Assembly (NCBI RefSeq): GCF_029210495.1
Contig: NZ_JARGDK010000001.1
Coordinates: 92,000-155,999, forward strand
DNA from: Pseudothioclava nitratireducens
GTDB taxonomy: Bacteria; Pseudomonadota; Alphaproteobacteria; Rhodobacterales; Rhodobacteraceae
Length of the DNA: 64,000 nt
Reading direction: 5' to 3'
Positions 55,449 through 64,000 of the stretch are shown here, in pieces (the stretch's first letter is position 1; each line of letters opens with the position of its first letter). A program made the position numbers and the translations under genes. A model generated the notes under the pieces. That model did not search any database, had not been told where the DNA came from, and saw nothing but the letters and a program-made list of their open reading frames with translations.

Positions 55449-57020
55449 ATGGCCCAAAACATGACCGACAAATCCCGCGTTCTGATTTTCGACACGACCC
55501 TGCGCGATGGCGAGCAATCGCCGGGCGCCACGATGACCCATGACGAGAAGCTGGAAATCGCCATGCTGCTCGACGAGATGGGCGTGGACATCATCGAGGC
55601 CGGGTTCCCGATTGCCTCGGAAGGCGATTTCGAGGCCGTCAGCGACATTGCGAAACGCTCGAAGAATTCTGTGATTGCGGGGCTGAGCCGGGCGAATTAC
55701 AAGGATATCGACCGCTGCTGGGAGGCCGTGAAACACGCCGCCCGCCCGCGCATCCACACCTTCATCGGCACCTCGCCAAGCCACCGCGAGATCACCAAGC
55801 TCAATCAGGACGAAATGATCGAGCGGATCGCCGACACGGTGACCCATGCGCGCAACCTGTGCGAGGACGTGCAATGGTCGGCGATGGACGCGATCCGGAC
55901 CGAGCGCGATTATCTCTGCCGCGTCGTGGAGACCGCGATCAAGGCGGGCGCCACCACGATCAACATCCCCGACACCGTAGGCTACACCCTGCCCTCAGAG
56001 AGCGCGGACATCATCCACATGCTGCTGGAAAAGGTTCCGGGCGCGGATGAGGTGATCTTTGCGACCCACTGCCATAACGACCTCGGCATGGCGACGGCGA
56101 ACGCGTTGGCGGCGGTTTCGGCTGGCGCGCGTCAGATTGAATGCACCATCAACGGTCTGGGCGAGCGCGCGGGCAATACCGCGCTCGAAGAGGTCGTCAT
56201 GGCGATCAAGGTCCGCAAGGATCTGATGCCCTACACGACCAATATCGACACCACCAAGATCATGCACCTGTCGCGCCGCGTGAGCCAGGTTTCGGGCTTC
56301 CCGGTGCAATTCAACAAGGCCATCGTCGGCAAGAACGCCTTCCTGCACGAGTCGGGCATTCACCAGGATGGCGTGCTGAAGAATGTCGAGACCTTCGAGA
56401 TCATGCGCCCTGCCGACATCGGCATCACCGAGACCAATATCGCCATGGGCAAGCACTCGGGCCGCGCGGCGCTGCGTTCGAAGCTGAACGATCTGGGCTA
56501 CGATCTGGCCGATAACCAGCTCAACGACGTGTTCGTGCGGTTCAAGGCGCTCGCCGACCGCAAGAAGGAAATCTACGACGAGGATCTGGTCGCACTGATG
56601 ACCGACTCGGCGGCCAATACCGGCGACGATTATCTGCAAGTCAAATGGCTGCGCGTGGTCTGCGGCTCGGACGGGCAGGAAGCCGAGCTGAAGATGCTGG
56701 TAGATGGCACTGAAAAGAGCGCGAAATGCCAAGGTGACGGGCCGGTCGATGCGGTCTTCAACTGCGTCAAGGAGATCTACCCGACCCAGGCGCGGCTCAA
56801 GCTCTATCAGGTCCATGCCGTGACCGAGGGCACCGACGCGCAGGCGACGGTCAGCGTTCGCATGGAGGAGGACGGGCGCATCGTGACCGGCTCTGCCGCC
56901 GATACCGATACGATCCTCGCCAGCGTCAAAGCCTATGTCGGCGCACTCAACCGTCTGCGCGTGCGCAGCCAAAAAACCGCGCCCGACGCGGACGTGAAAT
57001 CGGTGAGCTACAAGCTCTGA
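55449..57020 (+). CDS. leuA: 2-Isopropylmalate synthase
   Basis: First committed step of leucine synthesis: acetyl-CoA plus 2-ketoisovalerate gives 2-isopropylmalate. The 523-residue protein has DTTLRDGEQSPGATMTHDEK, the metal-binding HCHNDLGMATANAL, INGLGERAGNTALEEVVMAI and HESGIHQDGVLKN, then the C-terminal leucine-binding regulatory domain (ARLKLYQVHAVTEGTDAQATVSVRMEEDGR). The ATG at 55449 follows GAAGAGACGAGACCA. Control by attenuation through the upstream leader adds to feedback inhibition. Confidence 0.97.
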   Translation: MAQNMTDKSRVLIFDTTLRDGEQSPGATMTHDEKLEIAMLLDEMGVDIIEAGFPIASEGDFEAVSDIAKRSKNSVIAGLSRANYKDIDRCWEAVKHAARPRIHTFIGTSPSHREITKLNQDEMIERIADTVTHARNLCEDVQWSAMDAIRTERDYLCRVVETAIKAGATTINIPDTVGYTLPSESADIIHMLLEKVPGADEVIFATHCHNDLGMATANALAAVSAGARQIECTINGLGERAGNTALEEVVMAIKVRKDLMPYTTNIDTTKIMHLSRRVSQVSGFPVQFNKAIVGKNAFLHESGIHQDGVLKNVETFEIMRPADIGITETNIAMGKHSGRAALRSKLNDLGYDLADNQLNDVFVRFKALADRKKEIYDEDLVALMTDSAANTGDDYLQVKWLRVVCGSDGQEAELKMLVDGTEKSAKCQGDGPVDAVFNCVKEIYPTQARLKLYQVHAVTEGTDAQATVSVRMEEDGRIVTGSAADTDTILASVKAYVGALNRLRVRSQKTAPDADVKSVSYKL

Positions 57021-57041
57021 TCCGACATTTGGATGTCACAC

Positions 57042-57071
57042 GAACGGGCGGCCCAATGGGACCGCCCGTTC
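57042..57071 (+). terminator. Hairpin after leuA; remainder of the leuA-mreB gap
   Basis: GAACGGGCGG and CCGCCCGTTC form a ten-base-pair stem 21 bases after the leuA stop; no T-tract follows. The rest of the 318-bp gap up to mreB holds TTGACA at 57107-57112 but no convincing -10 at the right distance, and no gene or RNA was recognised. Confidence 0.6.
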
Positions 57072-57239
57072 ACATGCCCACGCACTGACCGCACATGCCG
57101 CAAATTTTGACATATTCGTGAGATGTGGAATTTCGGCTATCTTGGGCGCCAATGTAGTCCCTTTAGACAAGCGAATGTTGGAAAAGTGAAATTCCCTTTG
57201 GCAGGGTCAGCGAAGTTCCGCGCCTCTGCAACGGACTGA

Positions 57240-58376
<1,137 letters not shown>

Positions 58377-58428
58377 GGCCGGGGGGCGCATCGCGCCCGT
58401 CTGACCGCAGGTCATTTTGGGGACGATC

Positions 58429-59331
58429 ATGGCCAGGGAACGCGACGACGAGGATTTCATTGGCCCGCTGCGCCGCATCCTGATTGCGGTGCTGGCGATT
58501 GTGCTGGCCATCACATTCCTCGTGTGGCGCGTGGACAACCCCCGGATGGAGCGCTTCCGCGCGGCCTTTGTGGATCGGTTCGTGCCGACCTTCGACTGGG
58601 CCATGGTGCCGGTCACCAAGCTGTTCGGCATGGTCGAGGGCTTTCAGTCCTACACCCGCATCTACGAGCAGAATCAGGAATTGCGCCGCGAATTGCAGCG
58701 GATGAAGAGCTGGGAAGAAGCCGCCATTCAGCTAGAGCAGCAGAACGCGAAACTGCTGGCGCTGAACAATGTGCGGCTCGACCCCAAGCTGACGAGTGTC
58801 TCGGGTGTGGTGCTTGCGGACTCGGGCAGCCCGTTCCACCAGTCGGTGCTTCTGAATATCGGCTCGCGCGACGGGATCGTCGATGGCTGGGCGGTGATGG
58901 ACGGGCTGGGGCTCGTCGGACGCATCTCGGGCGTGGGCAAGACCACGAGCCGCGTGCTTCTGCTGTCGGATACATCAAGCCGCATCCCGGTGCGGATCAT
59001 GCCCTCTGGCCAGCGTGCGATCCTTGCGGGCGACAACTCCAAACACCCGCCCATCGACTTTCTGGTCAACCCCGAGCAGGTCCGCCCCGGCGATCAGGTG
59101 GTCAGCTCGGGTGACGGTGGCGTGTTCCCGAACGGTCTCTTGGTCGGTCAGGTCATGGAGACCCCGGACCGCCGCCTGCGCGTGCGCCTCGCTGCCGATT
59201 ACGAGCAACTCGACTACCTGCGCGTGTTGCGCAGTCACCCGGCCGAACAGTTGCACGACACCGGCGCGCTGATCCCGCCGCCCGCGCTCGATGCCGAGGC
59301 CCCCGTCGAGGGAGAGCCCGGCGATGGTTGA
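58429..59331 (+). CDS. mreC: Rod shape-determining protein MreC
   Basis: Periplasmic scaffold of the elongation machinery that activates PBP2. The 300-residue protein has one N-terminal membrane helix (ILIAVLAIVLAITFLVW), a coiled coil at about 75-115 (YEQNQELRRELQRMKSWEEAAIQLEQQN) and two beta domains (LADSGSPFHQSVLLNIGSRDG; GDQVVSSGDGGVFPNGLLVG). GGGGAC precedes the ATG at 58429. The stop codon lies eight bases inside mreD, indicating coupling. Confidence 0.95.
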   Translation: MARERDDEDFIGPLRRILIAVLAIVLAITFLVWRVDNPRMERFRAAFVDRFVPTFDWAMVPVTKLFGMVEGFQSYTRIYEQNQELRRELQRMKSWEEAAIQLEQQNAKLLALNNVRLDPKLTSVSGVVLADSGSPFHQSVLLNIGSRDGIVDGWAVMDGLGLVGRISGVGKTTSRVLLLSDTSSRIPVRIMPSGQRAILAGDNSKHPPIDFLVNPEQVRPGDQVVSSGDGGVFPNGLLVGQVMETPDRRLRVRLAADYEQLDYLRVLRSHPAEQLHDTGALIPPPALDAEAPVEGEPGDG

Positions 59332-59863
59332 TCCGCTCACCACACGCCGGGTTCTGCATCGGGTGCTGTTTGTCGCGCTCTGTTCGGTGATCCTCTTCGT
59401 GCGGCTGCTGCCCATCGATCCCACCGCGCATGGGCTGCCCGGCCCCGACCTGATGCTGGCGCTGACGCTGGCTTGGGTCTTGCGCCGTCCCGATTACGTG
59501 CCAGCGGTCCTGATCGTCATGGTGTTTATCTTCGAGGATATGATGCTCTGGCGTCCAATCGGGCTTTGGCCGCTGATCGTGTTGATGGCCACCGAGTGGC
59601 TGCGCCGGCGCGAGACTGCGCTGCGCGATATGCCATTCCTGCTGGAACTGGCGCTGGTGGGCGGCGTGATGTTGGCGATGCTGGTGGTGCAACGGCTGAT
59701 CTTGCAGATCACCATGGTCGATCAGCCCGCGCTTGGTCTTGAGTTGCTGCGCTGGCTGGTGACGCTGGCCGCCTACCCGCTGGTCGCGGGCTTCTCGCTC
59801 TTTGCCTTCGGATTGCGTCGCGCCGCCACCGGCGAGGTCGACGCTTTCGGGCAACGGCTGTAA
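59324..59863 (+). CDS. mreD: Rod shape-determining protein MreD
   Basis: A 179-residue inner-membrane protein with about five helices (FVALCSVILFVRLLPI; VLIVMVFIFEDMMLW; ELALVGGVMLAMLVVQ; WLVTLAAYPLVAGFSLFAF). It belongs to the MreBCD complex. The sequence is weakly conserved, and assignment rests largely on size, topology and its place between mreC and mrdA. The ATG at 59324 overlaps mreC and has GGGAGAG upstream. Confidence 0.88.
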   Translation: MVDPLTTRRVLHRVLFVALCSVILFVRLLPIDPTAHGLPGPDLMLALTLAWVLRRPDYVPAVLIVMVFIFEDMMLWRPIGLWPLIVLMATEWLRRRETALRDMPFLLELALVGGVMLAMLVVQRLILQITMVDQPALGLELLRWLVTLAAYPLVAGFSLFAFGLRRAATGEVDAFGQRL

Positions 59864-59876
59864 GGGGGCGGGACGG

Positions 59877-61823
59877 ATGCGCAGATCGCCCAAGGATACC
59901 GCCGAAAGCAGCCGCAAGATCACCCGCCGCGCGCTCATGCTCGGCGGGGCGCAGGTGGCCATCGTTGCGACGCTTGGCCTGCGGATGCGCCGGATGCAGC
60001 TTGAGCAAGCCGATCAATACCGGATGCTGGCCGAGGGCAACTCGGTCAAGATCCGCCTGATTCCGCCCGCGCGCGGGCTGATTTACGACCGCAACGGCAT
60101 CCTGATTGCGGGCAACGAGCAGAATTATCGCGTCACCTTCACCCGCGACGACGCCGATGATGTGGACCGCGTGGTCACCGATCTGCGCCGCCTGATCGCG
60201 CTGTCCGACGCGGATACCGCCGCGCTTTTGGAAGACATTCGCAAGCGCCCGCCGACCACGCCGATCACCGTGGCCGACCGGTTGCCCTGGGATGACTTTT
60301 CGCGCGTGGCGGTGAACGCGCCTGCTCTGCCCGGCGTCACCCCCGAGGTCGGGCTAAGCCGCATCTACCCGCGCGGGGCCGATTTTGCGCATGTCGTCGG
60401 TTATGTCGGCCCGGTTTCCGACTACGACCTGAGCCGGATCGAAAACCCCGATCCGGTGCTGCGCATCCCCAAGTTCCAGCTCGGCAAGCTCGGCGTCGAG
60501 GCCAAGTTCGAGGATGACCTGCGCGGCCATGCCGGTCAGCGCCGGGTCGAGGTGAACAGCGCTGGGCGTGAGATGCGCGACCTTGGCCGCCAAGAGGGCG
60601 AGCCGGGAGAAAACCTGCAACTCACCATCGACTACAAGCTGCAAAACTACGCCTTGGCGCGACTGGGCGAAGAGTCCGCCGCCGCGGTGGTGATGGATGT
60701 AACGACGGGCGACATTCTGTGCTGTTCCTCGGCGCCGTCCTTCGACCCGAACCTGTTCGTGCGCGGAATTTCGGTCAAGGATTACAAAACCCTGACCGAA
60801 GACGACCACCGCCCGCTGGCCGACAAGACCGTGCAGGGGCTTTATCCGCCCGGCTCGACCTACAAGATGGTCACCGCGCTCGCCGCGCTCAAGGACGGGG
60901 CGATCACGCCGGAAACCACGGTGCGCTGCCCGGGTCACCTTGAGGTCGGCGGTCGGCGGTTCCACTGCTGGAAGCGCGCAGGCCACGGACCGGTCAATCT
61001 CGTGAAAAGCCTCGAGCAAAGCTGTGACGTCTATTACTACGATCTCGCCCAGCGGATCGGCATCGAAAAGATGTCCGAGATGGCGCAGATCCTTGGTCTG
61101 GGCACACGGCCCGACCTGCCAATGTCCGCCGTGGCCGAAGGGCTCGCACCGACCAAGGCCTGGAAGCAAGAGCGCTACGGCAAGGACTGGCTGATTGGCG
61201 ACACGATCAACGCCTCGATCGGGCAGGGTTATGTGCTGGCCTCGCCGATGCATCTGGCGGTGATGACGGCGCGCATCGCAAGCGGCAAGGCGGTGGAGCC
61301 GCGCCTCGTGCGGGCGCGTGGCGGCGTGGAAATCCCGGCACGCGAGGCGCCGGAGCTTCCGCTCGACGCCGCGTGGCTTGCACAGGTGCGCCGGGGCATG
61401 AGTGCCGTGGTCAATGCCGAGCGTGGCACGGCGCGTAGCTCGCGTGTGGTCATGGCGGAATGGAAAATGGCGGGCAAAACCGGCACCAGTCAGGTGCGTA
61501 ACATTACCGCCGCCGAGCGCGCGCGGGGCGTGATCCGCAACGATCAGCTTCCGTGGAACCGGCGTGACCATGCGCTTTTCGTGGCCTATGCGCCGGTCGA
61601 CAATCCGAAATATGCGATCAGCGTGATCGTCGAGCATGGCGGGGGCGGCTCCACCGCGGCCGCGCCGATCGCGCGCGACATCCTGCTCTTTGCGCTCAAC
61701 GGTGGTGTGCCACCCCTCGACGCCTATCCCAGCGCCCAGCGCGGGCGCATCCGCACGCAGCACGAAACGCTCGACCTCGTCGATCCCGACAGCGTGTCCA
61801 GCGATGTGAAAACACGGGTCTGA
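59877..61823 (+). CDS. mrdA: Penicillin-binding protein 2
   Basis: The transpeptidase of side-wall elongation, anchored in the inner membrane. The 648-residue protein has one N-terminal helix (RALMLGGAQVAIVATLGL), a dimerisation/pedestal region (PPARGLIYDRNGILIAGNEQNYRV) and the penicillin-binding domain with SxxK in PPGSTYKM, the SxD motif in EQSCDVYYYDLA and KTG in MAGKTGTSQ. GGGGCGGGACGG precedes the ATG at 59877, 13 bases after mreD. It is followed by its glycosyltransferase partner RodA. Confidence 0.97.
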   Translation: MRRSPKDTAESSRKITRRALMLGGAQVAIVATLGLRMRRMQLEQADQYRMLAEGNSVKIRLIPPARGLIYDRNGILIAGNEQNYRVTFTRDDADDVDRVVTDLRRLIALSDADTAALLEDIRKRPPTTPITVADRLPWDDFSRVAVNAPALPGVTPEVGLSRIYPRGADFAHVVGYVGPVSDYDLSRIENPDPVLRIPKFQLGKLGVEAKFEDDLRGHAGQRRVEVNSAGREMRDLGRQEGEPGENLQLTIDYKLQNYALARLGEESAAAVVMDVTTGDILCCSSAPSFDPNLFVRGISVKDYKTLTEDDHRPLADKTVQGLYPPGSTYKMVTALAALKDGAITPETTVRCPGHLEVGGRRFHCWKRAGHGPVNLVKSLEQSCDVYYYDLAQRIGIEKMSEMAQILGLGTRPDLPMSAVAEGLAPTKAWKQERYGKDWLIGDTINASIGQGYVLASPMHLAVMTARIASGKAVEPRLVRARGGVEIPAREAPELPLDAAWLAQVRRGMSAVVNAERGTARSSRVVMAEWKMAGKTGTSQVRNITAAERARGVIRNDQLPWNRRDHALFVAYAPVDNPKYAISVIVEHGGGGSTAAAPIARDILLFALNGGVPPLDAYPSAQRGRIRTQHETLDLVDPDSVSSDVKTRV

Positions 61824-61835
61824 GGGGCGCGCACG

Positions 61836-62975
61836 ATGAGCTATCTCGAGTCCAATCTCAAGACCGTGCCCACCGGGCTGAGCAAGGTGCTTTACCTGAA
61901 CTGGCCGCTGGTCATCCTTTTGACGGCGGTCGCCTCGACCGGTTTTCTGATGCTGTATTCGGTCGCGGGCGGCACGCTCGACACATGGGCCGAGCCGCAA
62001 ATGAAGCGCTTTGCCGTCGGCATGACGGCGATGTTCATCGTCGCCTTCGTGCCGATCTGGTTCTGGCGCAATATCTCGCTCGCGGCCTATCTGGTGGCGC
62101 TGGTCCTCTTGATCGCGGTGGAGTTCTTTGGCGCCATCGGCATGGGCGCGCAACGCTGGCTCGAACTTGGCCCACTCCGGATTCAGCCCTCGGAACTGAT
62201 GAAAATCACGCTCGTGATGCTGCTCGCGGCCTATTACGACTGGCTCGATGTGGACAAGGTCTCGCGCCCGCTCTGGGTCGCGCTTCCGGTCGCGATCATC
62301 CTTGTTCCGACCTTCCTTGTGCTCGCGCAGCCTGACCTTGGAACGGCGGTAATGCTGGTCGCGGGCGGCGGGTTGGTGATGTTCGCCGCGGGTGTGAGCC
62401 TCTGGTATTTCGGCACGGTGATCGCCCTGATCGTCGCGCTGGTCTTCGGCGTGCTGGAAAGCCGCGGCACCGACTGGCAATTGCTTCACGACTACCAATA
62501 CAAGCGGATCGACACCTTCCTCGACCCCTCTGCCGACCCGCTTGGCGCGGGCTATAACATCACGCAGGCGCAAATCGCGCTCGGGTCGGGCGGCTGGTCC
62601 GGGCGTGGCTTCATGCAGGGCACCCAGTCGCGCCTGAACTTCCTGCCCGAGAAACATACGGACTTCATCTTCACGACGCTGGCCGAAGAGTTCGGCTTCG
62701 TCGGCGCCTTCTCCCTGCTGATGCTTTATGCCGGGATCATCGCTTTCTGCATCCATGCCGCCGTGGTCAACCGCGACCGGTTTTCATCATTGCTGACATT
62801 GGGCGTGGGCGGGACATTCTTCTTCTTCTTCGCGATCAATATGGCGATGGTGATGGGGCTGATGCCCGTGGTCGGCGTGCCCTTGCCCCTTGTCTCCTAT
62901 GGCGGGACGGCGATGATGATCCTGCTCGCGGCCTTTGGCCTCGTGCAAAGCGCCCATGTCCACCGCCCTCGCTAG
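61836..62975 (+). CDS. rodA: Peptidoglycan glycosyltransferase RodA
   Basis: SEDS-family polymerase of the elongasome, working with PBP2. The 379-residue protein has about ten membrane helices and the SEDS motifs GAQRWLELGPLRIQPSELMKI, QPDLGTAVMLV, INMAMVMGLMPVVGVPLPLVSYGGTAM and, in the large periplasmic loop, SGGWSGRGFMQGTQS and LPEKHTDFIFTTLAEEFGF. GAGGGG precedes the ATG. Last gene of the shape operon. Confidence 0.97.
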   Translation: MSYLESNLKTVPTGLSKVLYLNWPLVILLTAVASTGFLMLYSVAGGTLDTWAEPQMKRFAVGMTAMFIVAFVPIWFWRNISLAAYLVALVLLIAVEFFGAIGMGAQRWLELGPLRIQPSELMKITLVMLLAAYYDWLDVDKVSRPLWVALPVAIILVPTFLVLAQPDLGTAVMLVAGGGLVMFAAGVSLWYFGTVIALIVALVFGVLESRGTDWQLLHDYQYKRIDTFLDPSADPLGAGYNITQAQIALGSGGWSGRGFMQGTQSRLNFLPEKHTDFIFTTLAEEFGFVGAFSLLMLYAGIIAFCIHAAVVNRDRFSSLLTLGVGGTFFFFFAINMAMVMGLMPVVGVPLPLVSYGGTAMMILLAAFGLVQSAHVHRPR

Positions 62976-62985
62976 GGAAGCCCCA

Positions 62986-63924
62986 ATGCCTCGCATCCTT
63001 TTCGCAGCCAAACCCGAGCAATGGCCCGCCTATGAGACCCCCCTGGCGACGGCCCTTGCGGAAGCCGGCATTGACGCCGAGATCGTCCATCCCGGCGCCG
63101 ATCCGGCGAGCATCGACTACATCGTCTACACCCCTTTCGGCCCCGTGCAGGACTTCACCCCTTACACGCGCACCAAGGCCGTGCTCAGCCTGTGGGCCGG
63201 GGTCGAGCGGATCGTCGGGAACGAGACCCTGACCCAGCCGCTCTGCCGCATGGTTGACGAGGGGCTTGAACGCGGCATGGTCGAGTGGGTAACCGGCCAT
63301 ACGCTGCGCTATCACCTCGGGATCGACTTCTACCGCACGCATCAGGACGGGGTCTGGCGTCAGGGCGAACAGGTGCCGCCCCTCGCCCCCGACCGCTCGG
63401 TCGTGATCCTCGGCCTCGGTGCGCTCGGCGCGGCCTGCGCGAAGGCGCTGGCGGGTCTGGGCTTCAAGGTGACCGGCTGGAGCCGCACGCCCAAAACGCT
63501 CGAAGGGATCGATTGCGTCCACGGCGCGGAGGGCCTGAAAATGGCGCTTGAGCGCGCCGAAATCCTCGCGACGATCCTGCCGAATACGCCCGAGACGACG
63601 AACCTGCTCAATGCGGAGAGCCTCGCGCGGATGCCGAAAGGTGCCGTGATCCTCAACCCGGGACGCGGCAATGTCATCGACGATGACGCGTTGCTGGCTG
63701 CCCTCGATGCCGGCCAGATTGGCGGCGCGACGCTGGATGTCTTCAAGACCGAACCGCTGCCTGCCGACCACCCATACTGGGCCCACCCGAAGGTGACCGT
63801 CACCCCGCATATCGCCGCCGAGACGCGGCCCGCCTCGGCGGCACGGGTCATCGCTGAGAACATCCGGCGCGGTGAAGCAGGCGAGCCCTTCCTGTTCCGC
63901 GTCGACCGCGCGCAGGGCTACTGA
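62986..63924 (+). CDS. ghrA: Glyoxylate/hydroxypyruvate reductase A-type dehydrogenase
   Basis: A 312-residue D-2-hydroxyacid dehydrogenase of the GhrA subgroup, reducing glyoxylate and hydroxypyruvate. VVILGLGALGAACAKALAGLG is the nucleotide site, LPNTPETTNLLNAESLARMPKGAVILNPGRGN holds the active-site Arg, TLDVFKTEPLPADHPYWAHP the Glu region and VTPHIAAETRP the His. GGGAAG precedes the ATG at 62986, ten bases after rodA; it may be read through from the shape operon although its role is unrelated. A gene-end repeat starts four bases after its stop. Confidence 0.85.
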   Translation: MPRILFAAKPEQWPAYETPLATALAEAGIDAEIVHPGADPASIDYIVYTPFGPVQDFTPYTRTKAVLSLWAGVERIVGNETLTQPLCRMVDEGLERGMVEWVTGHTLRYHLGIDFYRTHQDGVWRQGEQVPPLAPDRSVVILGLGALGAACAKALAGLGFKVTGWSRTPKTLEGIDCVHGAEGLKMALERAEILATILPNTPETTNLLNAESLARMPKGAVILNPGRGNVIDDDALLAALDAGQIGGATLDVFKTEPLPADHPYWAHPKVTVTPHIAAETRPASAARVIAENIRRGEAGEPFLFRVDRAQGY

Positions 63925-63928
63925 CCCG

Positions 63929-63976
63929 CTTCCAATCGCTCGAAATATCCCGGGGGTCTGGGGGCAGAGCCCCCAG
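63929..63976. repeat. Gene-end repeat (locus F)
   Basis: CTTCCAATCGCTC then G and AAATATCCCGGGGG (63929-63956), followed by the hairpin CTGGGGGC-AGA-GCCCCCAG (63958-63976). Same tail, core and hairpin order as the second unit of locus A. Confidence 0.75.
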
Positions 63977-64000
63977 CCCTTTCACAGGCGGAGAGGCCGG

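Noticed and set aside
57107..57143. TTGACA upstream of mreB as a sigma-70 promoter
   Set aside because: No acceptable -10 hexamer at 16-18 bases; noted only in the gap description.
60354..62756. 800-codon minus-strand frame opposite mrdA and rodA
   Set aside because: Crosses two conserved elongation genes; no motif seen.

Overview
The window is a dense, GC-rich stretch of chromosome. It most resembles a Rhodobacterales (Rhodobacteraceae) alphaproteobacterium. The reasons are: an RpoH of the second (RpoH-II-like) type, a membrane urate oxidase of the PuuD type with a C-terminal cytochrome c domain, Lrp-type PutR divergent from a PutA without an N-terminal DNA-binding domain, a leuA attenuator, an FnrL-type box, and a family of AAATATCCCGGGG repeats at gene ends. 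I cannot name the genus. No rRNA, tRNA, prophage, insertion sequence or CRISPR array was seen; most of the window looks like core chromosome.

Layout. 1-4.5 kb: the end of a response regulator, a GNAT acetyltransferase, a 44-residue membrane protein, and a DUF1800/DUF1501 pair with a Tat signal on the second member. 4.5-10 kb: aspS divergent from carB. 10-19.6 kb: a DadA-like oxidoreductase, an AhpD/CMD-family protein behind a perfect FNR-type box, a secreted EF-hand protein, a GH25 lipoprotein, a dimethylglycine/sarcosine dehydrogenase-type flavoprotein, a PRC-barrel protein, a 2-hydroxyacid dehydrogenase, an SH3 protein and a CDF transporter. 19.6-26.2 kb (minus strand): rpoH2-chaN-coaBC-dut-moeB, then an M3 peptidase. 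26.4-38.7 kb: comM; rsmI-yraN-gshB-esterase opposite an LpoA-like lipoprotein; glnD-murJ; a rhomboid-fold protein lacking its catalytic residues; trpS.

38.7-46.9 kb is a purine/ureide catabolic island: PuuD, a LysR regulator, UraH, a PuuE-UraD fusion, AllA, AllE and malate synthase G. Together they take urate through 5-hydroxyisourate, OHCU and allantoin (allantoate amidohydrolase is not here) to ureidoglycolate and glyoxylate, which GlcB condenses with acetyl-CoA. The island holds a wrecked remnant of an NCS2 xanthine/urate permease. 47-55.2 kb: nadE, an exported protein of 18 MORN repeats, an SDR, putA and its regulator putR. 55.2-57 kb: a Leu-rich leader peptide, a three-hairpin attenuator and leuA. 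57.3-63 kb: the elongation operon mreB-mreC-mreD-mrdA-rodA, followed by a GhrA-type reductase.

The points most worth a second look are the gene-end repeat family with two interchangeable tails, the attenuator with a possibly leaderless leader peptide, the rhomboid pseudoprotease beside murJ, the permease pseudogene in the purine island, the membrane-anchored MoeB and the MORN array with one phase slip. No wholly new multigene system is evident; the DUF1800/DUF1501 pair is the nearest to an uncharacterised one.
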